Below the pieces are notes generated by a model. That model saw nothing but the letters and a program-made list of their open reading frames with translations, was not told the DNA's origin and searched no databases. Below, piece by piece: positions 16,001 through 22,292 of a stretch of 28,460 nt of DNA. Numbering within the stretch: position 1 is the stretch's first letter; every line of letters begins with the position of its first letter. A program made the position numbers and the translations under genes. Source of the DNA: a virus; the IMG/VR virus record IMGVR_UViG_3300042922_000247, positions 1 through 28,460 of that record; one strand, given 5' to 3'.

Positions 16001-17523
16001 TGCTGGCCCCGGCTTTTGCCATCAAGGGAGCGACAATGGACCTTGCACAGTCTGCTATTCAGTCCAAAAACCCACCGAAGCAGATTGCATACACAATTTA
16101 TTCCATCTTCAGCGGTATAGGTGATTCGCTGGGCATTAAAGGACTACGGAATTGGGCGCAGGAGTACCGCCGTGCTGGTGGTGGATACACAGCATCGCTA
16201 AAAGGGGATCGGCGCTTAGACACGGGAATATCCGATATGACACGATACCCAAAATTGTCACCACAGAATGCAGTTAAAATTGGAGTAAAGGCCGTAAAAG
16301 CACCATTCAAAATACTCGAAGGAATAGGTAATATCGCTGAAAATGCACCGCGTATTGCTGCATCGAAAATAGAACGGCAGAGCCTCGGTAACCAGATCAC
16401 GCCGCAGAATATCAGGCAGGCCATGAGCGCCGGGCGTGAAATTACTGTTAACTTCAGCCGGAAGGGTGCACTGACCCGGGATATTGAAGCATTCGTGCCT
16501 TACAACAATGCTGCAGTTCAGGGAACGTATCGTGTGCTACGTGCATTTAAGAATAATCCCGTCCGGACTGTGGCCGCAATCGGCACGCTAGCGGTACTTC
16601 CGAAGCTTTATGAATATTCCAAATTCGGTGATGATCCGGACTATCAGAATCTACCGGCCCGAGACCGTACGCGGTTCCTAATCGTCAAGAAGAACGATGA
16701 TGGTACATTTGTCCGGATCCCAATGGAGCCAGCCTACAACAGCTTTGGGGAGGCGACTATTGAAGCCTTAAGGTATTTCAAGGACAATGACCCAACGGCC
16801 TTCAAGGGAACAATGGACGCTTTGGCGAATGCCTGGACACCTCCACTTGTGACTGGTGCGCTGCAAGGAGCAACTAAGGGTGGCGGAGCAGAGGGAAGTA
16901 TTGCTGGGGTGGTCAATTCAACAGTAGCCGCACCGTTTGTCGCCTCTGTAGCAAACCAAAGTTTCACCGGTGCTCCTATCGTATCTCAGTCTCTCCAGGA
17001 CCGCAGCAGACCGTATCAGTATGATGAACGCACCAGTGCTGTAGCGAAGAAGTTAGGACAGACGCTGGATATGTCGCCTCAGAAGGTAGATTACATTATT
17101 AAGGCGTACGGTGGAGACTTGGCCCGATTGGTTTTACCATTGACTTCCGATCTTGGACAGGGCAACGTCCGAAACACGCTGCTGAAGAACTTCATTGTAG
17201 ATCCGGAATTCAGCAACACCTTGACGGATGACTTCTACGATGCCAAGGACAAACTGAATCAGGCATACGCTGATTTCAACGAGGCCGGGGCAGAATTACC
17301 TAAGTGGTATGATGATGACCTGAGAAAGGCGCTTAATTCGACTGCGAAAGGATCGGTATCGAAGGAGCTTGCCGGACTGCGCGATTACAAGAAAGAAATC
17401 ACCGCTGATAAATCACTGACAGACAAGCAGCGCACCGAGAAACTCCGGGAGGTTCAGAAGCAGATCAACGAAATCTACATCAACATCAACTCTGCGCTGA
17501 AAGAGTATGGGGTAATAAAATGA
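13072..17523 (+). CDS. Giant ejection protein with LPD38 domain
   Basis: A 1483-aa protein with AGGAGGTGA upstream. Residues 1-110 are charged and disordered. Residues about 135-305 are Gly/Ala-rich helices with glycine-zipper spacing (GQAAYKAAGAAVD, GGIGVGSLGAALGLA, GAGLGIAGGTAAATFM) that could insert in a membrane. Residues 330-620 are Pro/Gln-rich linker. Residues 640-950 are a charged helical domain, and about 960-1290 match the large polyvalent protein domain LPD38: REITVNFSRKGAL, then AFVPYNNAAVQGTYRVLRAF, NLPARDRTRFLI. It is comparable in size to T7 gp16. It likely enters the host with the DNA and builds the conduit through the envelope. No separate protease or nuclease motif was recognised. 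Confidence 0.75.
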   Translation: MTLDFEALRKKRGVTTSGTGEFDFDAYRNRKVTETPDVERVTVNPILKSTLSGVGIGEKPMEFPTYSRAVTPKPEPKKEEKSTLSKVLDNVNAFTDRAASATTFGGTDLVDRLFEKFGPKAYSDELKEKRERSENLGAAGAAADVLGSLVSGQAAYKAAGAAVDPLIKTLPKLTQSLIRGGAAGAAFEFPRQANQEAAEYLGGAQQSVPQRLKNVGLSAALGGLTDLGIGAGGLAASGIKNPVLGKAVGGGIGVGSLGAALGLANEVQEKASGQQQSFGGRLADIGKYTLAGAGLGIAGGTAAATFMRNKGVPEETIAEVLALPEGRGTIRQSAAAERASVPAGTDPIINPSDFTPEPLGLPQGNTVGPTVARRATQTNVYRQKFENLIREAQKREFSPGREDIELENLWSQMAERNDPGLDELVDLAYPKRTNVPQRGMVGAARSNQEMREVAGVGNPVRSSADRNPSQVISPAAAPQTVAGRAGGTPRAEISSIPDVPVSSAPRQPVQENVPTQAMSREQDIMNRINNLTQDDIEYIQSGQFDQTKLPPEVSSISRQEPAVREQTPLVDAAPDVNAQPQSQDMFTDLFGDQGLGISSGGSSARVGSGPVDTADQIVRRGIKNDKQGIKQAAAAQARATYQNLVDNLDPLKRISGDTYESAMDATRANNLANTVVRDKFVNLEGEVIGNSLNDIFKKVARGQDKNFIDYLTLRHAKTRMARGERVYAENLDMTPDKVQQRIDTLNSRYPGFEEIAKEWDKFNDNVLREIGVKEGLLSNELYNALRKKNPNYSPMRRQFLRSEKPGKNFIQKTTKSSFSGQKAPIQQVSPTGSVRNIVDPRKSTIESVGAWTNAALRNRTMQSMVDAIKRDPEAFKGVAEIIQQPKSKVNLKDVLTNGGQDDFLEALDADFKDLFSTAKVDGDNVVRAMVNGEPVHIKVQDPEIVKTLIGMGPQASNILIDTMSAFSNATKRGATGLLAPAFAIKGATMDLAQSAIQSKNPPKQIAYTIYSIFSGIGDSLGIKGLRNWAQEYRRAGGGYTASLKGDRRLDTGISDMTRYPKLSPQNAVKIGVKAVKAPFKILEGIGNIAENAPRIAASKIERQSLGNQITPQNIRQAMSAGREITVNFSRKGALTRDIEAFVPYNNAAVQGTYRVLRAFKNNPVRTVAAIGTLAVLPKLYEYSKFGDDPDYQNLPARDRTRFLIVKKNDDGTFVRIPMEPAYNSFGEATIEALRYFKDNDPTAFKGTMDALANAWTPPLVTGALQGATKGGGAEGSIAGVVNSTVAAPFVASVANQSFTGAPIVSQSLQDRSRPYQYDERTSAVAKKLGQTLDMSPQKVDYIIKAYGGDLARLVLPLTSDLGQGNVRNTLLKNFIVDPEFSNTLTDDFYDAKDKLNQAYADFNEAGAELPKWYDDDLRKALNSTAKGSVSKELAGLRDYKKEITADKSLTDKQRTEKLREVQKQINEIYININSALKEYGVIK

Positions 17524-17672
17524 TCCAGTATGACGAAGCAGAATTTCTAAACCAAGCAGTATCAGACGAGACACTCTATCTGGTGCTGCTTTTTTGCGGC
17601 CCTGAAGTGAGGGACAAGTTACTATACGGCGGTGACGATATTGTGGAATTGGATACAGTTTCTAGTCTATGA
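17520..17672 (+). CDS. 50-aa coupled small protein
   Basis: A short frame whose ATG overlaps the stop of the giant gene (ATGA at 17520-17523), so translation can be coupled. The product is acidic (MIQYDEAEFLNQAVSDETLY, then VLLFCGPEVRDKLLYGGDD). It has no clear membrane segment. It overlaps the start of the amidase gene by 41 bases. The coupling is the main evidence that it is real; function unknown. Confidence 0.55.
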   Translation: MIQYDEAEFLNQAVSDETLYLVLLFCGPEVRDKLLYGGDDIVELDTVSSL

Positions 17673-18852
17673 TCTGCCGTATTTCCTATACCGGTCAGCG
17701 GATAATTTCAAGTGGGACGCTGTAATCATCTTTTGCGTGTATCAAATCGGCCGAATCAGCGGAATGCGCCTCTTCAGAAATTACCTGGAGAGGCATTTTC
17801 CATATTTCCAGAGTGAGGAGGTTCAGTTTAAGTCATGGACCATCAAACAGATAACAAAACTAGGCGGGGATCCATTTCTACCCCAAAAAGAATACCGTGG
17901 TGCTGGGCGTTCAAGGAAGTTGCCAGCGAAGAACTTCGATTTATCTTCAATGAGATTACAGGGGGCGGACGCCCCGGAAAGGCGGTACCCGATGAAGACA
18001 GTCATAATTGACGGTGGTCATGGAAAGAAAGATTCTGGAGGCATAGGGGAAAGCGGTAAGCTTGAGAAGGACTTCAATCTATCCATGGTCCTGAAGGTCA
18101 ATGAGCTGCTGAAGAAGAACCCGGAGATTAATGTAATCCTCACACGCTCAACGGACGTATTTGTGGAGCTTGTAGACCGCGCCAAGATCGCCAATAAAGC
18201 GAAGGCAGACGTATTCCTATCTATCCATGCCAATGCCGGGGAACCACCTGCTAATGGCTCTGAGACGCTGTACACGAAGGATATGGACAAACCTTTCGCT
18301 ACGATCATCCATAAATACCTGATGTCTGTGACCGGTCTCACCGACCGCAAATGCCGGTATCAGAACCTATCCGTATGCCGGAACACCACCATGCCCGCGG
18401 CGCTGATCGAACCGGGATTCCTCACAAATCCAGCCGAAGAAGAATTGCTCTTTAATGAAGAGTTTCAAAATCGGCTTGCTGTGGCGATGGCGCAGGGTAT
18501 TTGCGAATACTTGGGCGTTAAATATGGAGTACGAATCACTCCGCCCGGAACGTATCCGGTACCCATATTGATTGGAGAGATGTCGCCGTTTGATGGCCTG
18601 CTTATAGAAGGTAAAAGTTGGATTCCTGCTAAAGCAGTGCTGAACGCCCTGGGCGCTCGCTGGTCCTACGCACTGCGGAGTATCTATGTCGGTGACACAA
18701 AGGTCGATACGAAGAACTACGATGGCACCAGCTACATTAAAGGGACGGATCTCCGGGACCTGGGCGTAGTTCGTGGTGTGTTTCTGGACCCGGATGCCAT
18801 CAATACCAAACGAGTACTCATTTATCCAAAGGAGAGTGTGACAAATGAATGA
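17632..18852 (+). CDS. Endolysin: N-acetylmuramoyl-L-alanine amidase with stalk domain
   Basis: A 406-aa protein read from GTG 17632. Residues 121-300 are an Amidase_3 zinc enzyme: IIDGGHG with His130, Glu145 in LEKDFN, His199 in SIHAN, and catalytic Glu260 in ALIEPGFLTN. It cuts the amide bond between MurNAc and the stem peptide. Residues 310-400 resemble the copper-amine-oxidase stalk domain (GLLIEGKSWIPAKAVLNALG, YIKGTDLRDLG) and probably bind the wall. The first 120 residues are unusual for an endolysin: a hydrophobic helix region (FKWDAVIIFCVYQIGRISGM) and a basic linker. The GTG has a poor ribosome site; ATG 17992, with GGAAAGG upstream, would give a normal amidase alone. Holin overlaps the end. 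Confidence 0.8.
   Translation: MTILWNWIQFLVYDLPYFLYRSADNFKWDAVIIFCVYQIGRISGMRLFRNYLERHFPYFQSEEVQFKSWTIKQITKLGGDPFLPQKEYRGAGRSRKLPAKNFDLSSMRLQGADAPERRYPMKTVIIDGGHGKKDSGGIGESGKLEKDFNLSMVLKVNELLKKNPEINVILTRSTDVFVELVDRAKIANKAKADVFLSIHANAGEPPANGSETLYTKDMDKPFATIIHKYLMSVTGLTDRKCRYQNLSVCRNTTMPAALIEPGFLTNPAEEELLFNEEFQNRLAVAMAQGICEYLGVKYGVRITPPGTYPVPILIGEMSPFDGLLIEGKSWIPAKAVLNALGARWSYALRSIYVGDTKVDTKNYDGTSYIKGTDLRDLGVVRGVFLDPDAINTKRVLIYPKESVTNE
17835..18011 (+). other. Alternative-frame 58-aa reading frame inside the amidase N-terminus
   Basis: ATG 17835 follows GAGGAGG (17815-17821) by 13 bases and opens a frame different from the amidase, giving a product that starts MDHQTDNKTRRGSIST and contains FKEVASEELRFIFNEITGGG. 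It ends at 18011, just after the internal amidase ATG at 17992. The layout looks like a small gene coupled to the amidase domain. It is listed as a possibility, since the amidase frame is also open here. Confidence 0.3.
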
Positions 18853-19114
18853 TGCATTAAATCAGGTGCTTGCTTTGGCGACTGCCCTTACTGTATTCGT
18901 TACTGTCGTGCTGAATGGCGTGAAGGCAACTGTTACTCTTCCGAAGAACCTTATTCCGGTAATCGGCATTGTAATCGGTTTAGGGGTAGGTGCAGCGGCG
19001 TATATCTTCACTGACCTAGAATTGATTTACCGTCTATGGGCTGGGGCCATCGCGGGGTTCTCTGCCACAGGGTTGTATGAGCTGCAAAAGAACAATCCCG
19101 GGACAACAAAATAA
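18845..19114 (+). CDS. Holin
   Basis: An 89-aa membrane protein whose start overlaps the amidase stop by eight bases. Two or three hydrophobic segments are visible: about residues 4-25 (ALNQVLALATALTVFVTVVL), 36-57 (LIPVIGIVIGLGVGAAAYIF) and 62-80 (LIYRLWAGAIAGFSATGLYE), with a short polar C-terminus. It would accumulate in the membrane and release or activate the endolysin. A strong terminator follows, so it is the last late gene. The holin call rests on topology and pairing with the amidase. Confidence 0.8.
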   Translation: MNDALNQVLALATALTVFVTVVLNGVKATVTLPKNLIPVIGIVIGLGVGAAAYIFTDLELIYRLWAGAIAGFSATGLYELQKNNPGTTK

Positions 19115-19163
19115 AAATATGTGTTATAATTAATTAGCGAGGGATTATATTTTGTGTCCGGAT

Positions 19164-19196
19164 AAAAGGCCATTCTTAACTGGATGGTCTTTTTTT
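19164..19196 (+). terminator. Terminator after the lysis genes
   Basis: AAAGGCCAT (19165-19173) pairs with ATGGTCTTT (19184-19192) with one G-U, followed by a further T-run to 19196. Confidence 0.85.
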
Positions 19197-19209
19197 ACTG
19201 TGGATAAAA

Positions 19210-19230
19210 GAACTTACGTTCGCATATAAT
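19210..19230 (+). promoter_or_regulatory. LexA (SOS) box overlapping a promoter -10
   Basis: GAACTTACGTTC (19210-19221) fits the Bacillus LexA half-site pair GAAC-N4-GTTC; read on the minus strand it is CGAACGTAAGTTCT, 12 of 14 positions of the consensus CGAACRNRYGTTYC. A perfect TATAAT follows at 19225-19230, 18 bases before the start of the 135-aa gene. LexA bound here would block transcription until DNA damage. No clear -35 was seen. Confidence 0.65.
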
Positions 19231-19247
19231 AGCATTGAGGTGAGATT

Positions 19248-19655
19248 ATGAGCGAATATATGAGCTATTCAGATAAACCCCTTGGCAACATGCTTACCGA
19301 CCTGGAGCGAACGATGATCCGGGAGCTGATCCTGTTACCCTACATAGATACGATGGTTGCCAAGAGCATGAAGGAGATTGAGCTGTCCGGAAACGTACTG
19401 AGCAGAGCCTACCTGACCACCGGCAGGTACATTCAAAAGCGCATCATCCAGGATGTGTATGATCTGCGGCGAGAGTTGAAGAAGAGAAACATCAAAGTGC
19501 TTGAGGATACGCAGGATGATTTCATCACGTACAACAAGGTGTTTTTCAGAGGCTACCAAGAACGGTTCGGGATGACGCGGGATGTGATGAGGACGGAGAT
19601 CAGCTTAAGACTCACGCAGTACACCGCAGACTTAGGCGATGCTCTCAAAAAATAA
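19248..19655 (+). CDS. Unknown protein under a LexA box; candidate SOS-induced regulator
   Basis: A 135-aa protein with GAGGTGAG upstream. It is helical and strongly charged (LTDLERTMIRELILLPYIDTM, YDLRRELKKRNIKVLED, FFRGYQERFGMTRDVMRTEI), soluble, with no Cys cluster. It has its own LexA-controlled promoter and its own terminator, between the lysis genes and the attP site. An SOS-induced monocistronic gene in a phage whose repressor lacks a peptidase domain could be an antirepressor, an excision factor for the serine integrase, or a damage-response helper. Family not recognised; the role is inference from regulation and place. Confidence 0.65.
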   Translation: MSEYMSYSDKPLGNMLTDLERTMIRELILLPYIDTMVAKSMKEIELSGNVLSRAYLTTGRYIQKRIIQDVYDLRRELKKRNIKVLEDTQDDFITYNKVFFRGYQERFGMTRDVMRTEISLRLTQYTADLGDALKK

Positions 19656-19657
19656 GT

Positions 19658-19688
19658 AAGGCCTACCCATTAACCGGGAGGTCTTTTT
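19658..19688 (+). terminator. Terminator after the SOS-controlled gene
   Basis: AAGGCCT (19658-19664) pairs with AGGTCTT (19679-19685) with one G-U, and an inner CCC/GGG stem closes the loop; a T-run follows to 19688. Confidence 0.75.
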
Positions 19689-19715
19689 ACTTTATAAATA
19701 GAAGAAAACCGCCTT

Positions 19716-19769
19716 ATCGTGTGCGAATTGATATCTATGGAAAACCGTACATAACAATCTACACACGAT
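19716..19769. other. Putative attP of the serine integrase
   Basis: A 54-bp imperfect dyad with 19 of 27 positions matching between half-sites. The outer arms are ATCGTGTG (19716-19723) and CACACGAT (19762-19769); inside come ATTG/CAAT, TAT/ATA, TA/TA and GG/CC at matching distances. The centre is AA at 19742-19743, a non-palindromic dinucleotide as required for directional exchange by large serine integrases. The site directly abuts, and by one base overlaps, the integrase stop codon. Size, symmetry and place all fit; recombination itself is not shown. Confidence 0.7.
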
Positions 19770-21253
19770 TAATTGAAAATAACACTCTGAATAGACGCCG
19801 GAATGAACTTTCCTTTCTTGCCATGTGCTTTATCGAGTGGTGTGTATAACGTGATTTCCTTGAAGATATCCAGGATCATTTCATGCTTATCTACATCATC
19901 CATCTGGTCCCATACTTCAGGCAGGCCGAATAAGATTTCATTCTGCTCTGCAAAATCCTCTATGTGCACATCCGGCATTTTAGCGAGCTCATCCATCAGC
20001 AATTCCTCATTCTGCTTTTCATCGGCGTTGTGATCCCGCAGTTCCTCTTGGGAGATCAAATCATCGGCATACATACGCTGCCACTTCTTGCGCCGGTCCC
20101 GGACCTTATCTAGCTCTCTTACCAGATCCTTGCGCAGATCAACCACCGGATCTTCTTCAGCCGTTGCGGCCAATTCCCGGATCGCTGAATAATCTGTGGA
20201 TAACCTTTCGCCAATCCATTCCAGCAGCAGCGACTCCACCAACTCCTGGCGAAACATTGGCATGGTGCATCCTTTACCAGTCTGGCGCCCGGAGCAGATA
20301 TAAGACAGAATCTTATTGTAGCTGCCATCCTGGCGTTTGTTCTGGTGGTACCGGCCGGACATCTTCCCGCCGCACTTGCTGCACTTCAGCACACCGCTGA
20401 ACCAGTATTCCCGAACCTTAGAGTGTCCGGTGAATGATCGGCGCTTCATTTCCTCTTTGTGCTCCTGATACTCTTCCCAGGTAAAGGTTAAATCCTGTGT
20501 CCCATCCACGATCAGTACATCAACGTGCTCTTCCATTTTCCGATGTGCGTATTTCCCATTTGCTTTTTTAGTCCCGTATCTCCGTTTGCCTGCATAGTAA
20601 GGATTATCCAGTACATACCACACACTGAAGGAGGTCCACCGGTACCCGCGCCGCAGCAGGCCCATATCGTTCAGTTTGGTTGCCACGCCTTTTAGTCCCA
20701 AGCCCTCCAAGTAAAATTTCCTTACCAGCCGATTCTGCGTGTATTCCTCTTGTACAATCTTTTCAAATTTGTCATACCCGAAGTTAACCGGACCGCCCGG
20801 ACGCCGACCATCGTGGACCATCTGCTCCATGCCCATGCGTACGCGCTCTGCTGTGTTCTCACGCTCCCACTGAGCGATATCAGCCACTAGCCGGATAAAT
20901 AGTCTACCTGTCGCTGTGCGTGTCTCAAACGACTCCGTACAGCTCTGAAACTTGACGTTATGGGACTCGAACATCTTGATGAGGTTATCGCAGTCACTGG
21001 CGGACCGGGTCATACGGTCAAGCTTATACACCAACACCACATCAAATGCATGTATCTCCACATCTTTAATCATACGCTGCATCTCAGGGCGCTTCAGATC
21101 CTTTGCAGACCACCCATCATCTATGTACACCTCAGTGACTTCCCAGTCCTGAGAATCGGCGTAGGCCAGCAGCCGGCGCTTCTGTGCGTCAATCGAGAAT
21201 CCTTCAGCTGCTTGCTCGTCTGTAGATACCCTGATGTATATTCCTGCTTTCAC
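19769..21253 (-). CDS. Large serine recombinase (phage integrase)
   Basis: A 494-aa protein from GTG 21253, with AAGGAG upstream. Residues 1-150 are the resolvase catalytic domain with nucleophile Ser10 in YIRVSTDEQ and the supporting motif VLVYKLDRMTRS. Residues about 160-260 are the recombinase domain (GPVNFGYD, KGVATKLNDMG, YYAGKRRYGTK). A zinc ribbon follows (CSKCGGKMSG, then CSGRQTGKGC at about 300-335), and residues 370-425 are coiled coil. It joins attP to the bacterial attB with directionality; excision needs a separate factor, not identified. It is read toward the late genes and ends on the putative attP. Confidence 0.93.
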   Translation of the reverse strand: MKAGIYIRVSTDEQAAEGFSIDAQKRRLLAYADSQDWEVTEVYIDDGWSAKDLKRPEMQRMIKDVEIHAFDVVLVYKLDRMTRSASDCDNLIKMFESHNVKFQSCTESFETRTATGRLFIRLVADIAQWERENTAERVRMGMEQMVHDGRRPGGPVNFGYDKFEKIVQEEYTQNRLVRKFYLEGLGLKGVATKLNDMGLLRRGYRWTSFSVWYVLDNPYYAGKRRYGTKKANGKYAHRKMEEHVDVLIVDGTQDLTFTWEEYQEHKEEMKRRSFTGHSKVREYWFSGVLKCSKCGGKMSGRYHQNKRQDGSYNKILSYICSGRQTGKGCTMPMFRQELVESLLLEWIGERLSTDYSAIRELAATAEEDPVVDLRKDLVRELDKVRDRRKKWQRMYADDLISQEELRDHNADEKQNEELLMDELAKMPDVHIEDFAEQNEILFGLPEVWDQMDDVDKHEMILDIFKEITLYTPLDKAHGKKGKFIPASIQSVIFN

Positions 21254-21310
21254 TGGATCACTCCTTAACTCTATCTATGTCTGTATTGTAGGGGAGGGGT
21301 AGCAAAAAGA

Positions 21311-21330
21311 CCATACCTCATTAAGTATGG
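21311..21330. repeat. Inverted repeat between integrase and LytTR-like gene
   Basis: CCATAC (21311-21316) and GTATGG (21325-21330) form perfect 6-bp arms around eight bases. It lies about 58 bases upstream of the integrase start and could be a regulator site for the integrase promoter. Confidence 0.4.
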
Positions 21331-21335
21331 AATAT

Positions 21336-21364
21336 TTGCCCTGTCATATTTTGTGGAATGATAA
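21336..21364 (+). promoter_or_regulatory. Promoter of the LytTR-like gene
   Basis: TTGCCC (21336-21341), a 17-base spacer and TGATAA (21359-21364) form a reasonable sigma-A promoter about 60 bases before the gene. A perfect palindrome begins at the last base of the -10. Confidence 0.45.
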
Positions 21365-21381
21365 CTTTATTGCAATAAAGT
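21364..21381. promoter_or_regulatory. 18-bp perfect palindrome at the LytTR-like promoter
   Basis: ACTTTATTGCAATAAAGT is its own reverse complement and covers the expected transcription start of the gene at 21422. This is the natural place for a repressor site. Confidence 0.5.
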
Positions 21382-21390
21382 ATGATTTAA

Positions 21391-21414
21391 CTACCCGCGT
21401 TTCGGGTAGGAGGG
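21391..21414 (+). promoter_or_regulatory. mRNA hairpin abutting the ribosome site of the LytTR-like gene
   Basis: CTACCCG (21391-21397) and CGGGTAG (21403-21409) form a perfect 7-bp stem; the Shine-Dalgarno AGGAGG (21408-21413) begins inside its right arm. This could tune translation by partly hiding the ribosome site. Confidence 0.5.
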
Positions 21415-21421
21415 CGACATC

Positions 21422-21754
21422 ATGAAATTACTAACAGTTAAAATGCAGGACAGATTAGGCGATGACGAAGATTTTGTGGAGCTAGATGTTGACGATGTTG
21501 ATTACATTAACATTTGGTATCGCACTAAAAGTTCTACAGGAGTACCAGCGTTTCACACGGTTTACGGTTCTTTCATTTGTCTTTGCAATCTAACCGATTT
21601 AAGCAAGGCACTTAAGTCGTTTGGATTTGAGTCAGCGGATCAGTCAACGATCATAAATACAAAACGTGTCAAAGAAGTGAAGTCTGTTGACAATAACGGT
21701 TCAGTGATTAAATTCACCAGCGGTACCCAAGTAAAGATACGAAAGCAGATTTAA
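21422..21754 (+). CDS. LytTR-type DNA-binding regulator
   Basis: A 110-aa protein with AGGAGGG upstream. The chain follows the LytTR pattern: a start for strand one (DVDYINIWYRTK), then FHTVYGSFICLCNLTDLSKA, a helix (LSKALKSFGFESAD), the S-x-IINT core (QSTIINTKRVKEV) and the final hairpin (SVIKFTSGTQVKIRKQ). LytTR domains normally sit on response regulators (AgrA, LytR) and bind direct repeats; here there is no receiver domain, so activity would depend on expression level or on a ligand. It is divergent from the integrase, which it may control. Confidence 0.65.
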   Translation: MKLLTVKMQDRLGDDEDFVELDVDDVDYINIWYRTKSSTGVPAFHTVYGSFICLCNLTDLSKALKSFGFESADQSTIINTKRVKEVKSVDNNGSVIKFTSGTQVKIRKQI

Positions 21755-21909
21755 TGTGTGATTGTCAACCCCTCCACGGTTGTTGGACGGGTACAATCGT
21801 TCGACCGCGTTCGACAGCGTTTTCATAATCTTGATGTTATATTAACGACATGAAATAATTAGTACTTATGGGCAGGTGATTATATCGATAACATGTATTA
21901 TGATTGTCT

Positions 21910-21933
21910 GTAGTACTCCACGTGGAGTACTAC
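21910..21933. repeat. 24-bp perfect palindrome in a gene-free stretch
   Basis: The half-site GTAGTACTCCAC is followed directly by its reverse complement with no loop. The 213-base gap between the LytTR-like gene and the next minus-strand gene holds this and the tandem GTTCGAC repeat (21799-21805 and 21809-21815, 10 bases apart). With no U-tract it is not a clear terminator; it may be an operator or a bidirectional transcription block between convergent genes. Confidence 0.6.
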
Positions 21934-21967
21934 CTTCCGGGTCGGAGCAGCTGAACGCCACTCAAGC

Positions 21968-22180
21968 CTACTGTTCATAAAAGTCATAGAGATCATCAAT
22001 GTAGCAGCCCAATTTCATGGATATTGTCTTTGCTGTACCTAAAGACATCACCTTCCGATTATTAGCGTAATCAGATATTTGGGCCTTAGGCATACCCAAT
22101 TCCACAGCCAGCCATTGTTGATTTTGTCTAATCTCTCTAAGTCTTTTTTTCAGTAGGCAACGACCAGGTACATAACCCAT
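21968..22180 (-). CDS. Small XRE-family regulator
   Basis: A 70-aa protein with AGGTGA upstream of its ATG. It is almost entirely a helix-turn-helix: LKKRLREIRQNQQWLAVELG, MPKAQISDYANNRKV, MSLGTAKTISMKLGCYIDDL. It is divergent from the 56-aa gene at 22293, and a LexA box lies between them 35 bases upstream of its start, so either gene could be damage-controlled. Its position beside the main immunity switch suggests a second-tier regulator. Confidence 0.75.
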   Translation of the reverse strand: MGYVPGRCLLKKRLREIRQNQQWLAVELGMPKAQISDYANNRKVMSLGTAKTISMKLGCYIDDLYDFYEQ

Positions 22181-22214
22181 GTCGATGTCACCTATATTTT
22201 TTTATTTAAAATAA

Positions 22215-22252
22215 GAACATACGTTTTGTTTGCCCCAGTGATGTGGTAATAT
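22215..22252. promoter_or_regulatory. LexA (SOS) box with adjacent promoter
   Basis: GAACATACGTTT (22215-22226) matches every position of the Bacillus core GAACRNRYGTTY. Directly beside it are TTTTGT (22224-22229) and, 17 bases on, TAATAT (22247-22252), a possible promoter for the 56-aa gene at 22293. The box also lies upstream of the minus-strand XRE gene. Confidence 0.55.
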
Positions 22253-22292
22253 TAACGAATCATCACTGCAAAAACTCTAAGGGGTTGTTTCA

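Noticed and set aside
19115-19163. TATAAT-like element and possible small transcript after the holin
   Set aside because: No -35 and no open frame; the terminator follows at once, so only a very short RNA could be made.
21881-21985. 34-aa frame starting GTG after GGGCAG, crossing the 24-bp palindrome
   Set aside because: The ribosome site is weak, the product has no recognisable character, and it runs into the 3' end of the XRE gene.
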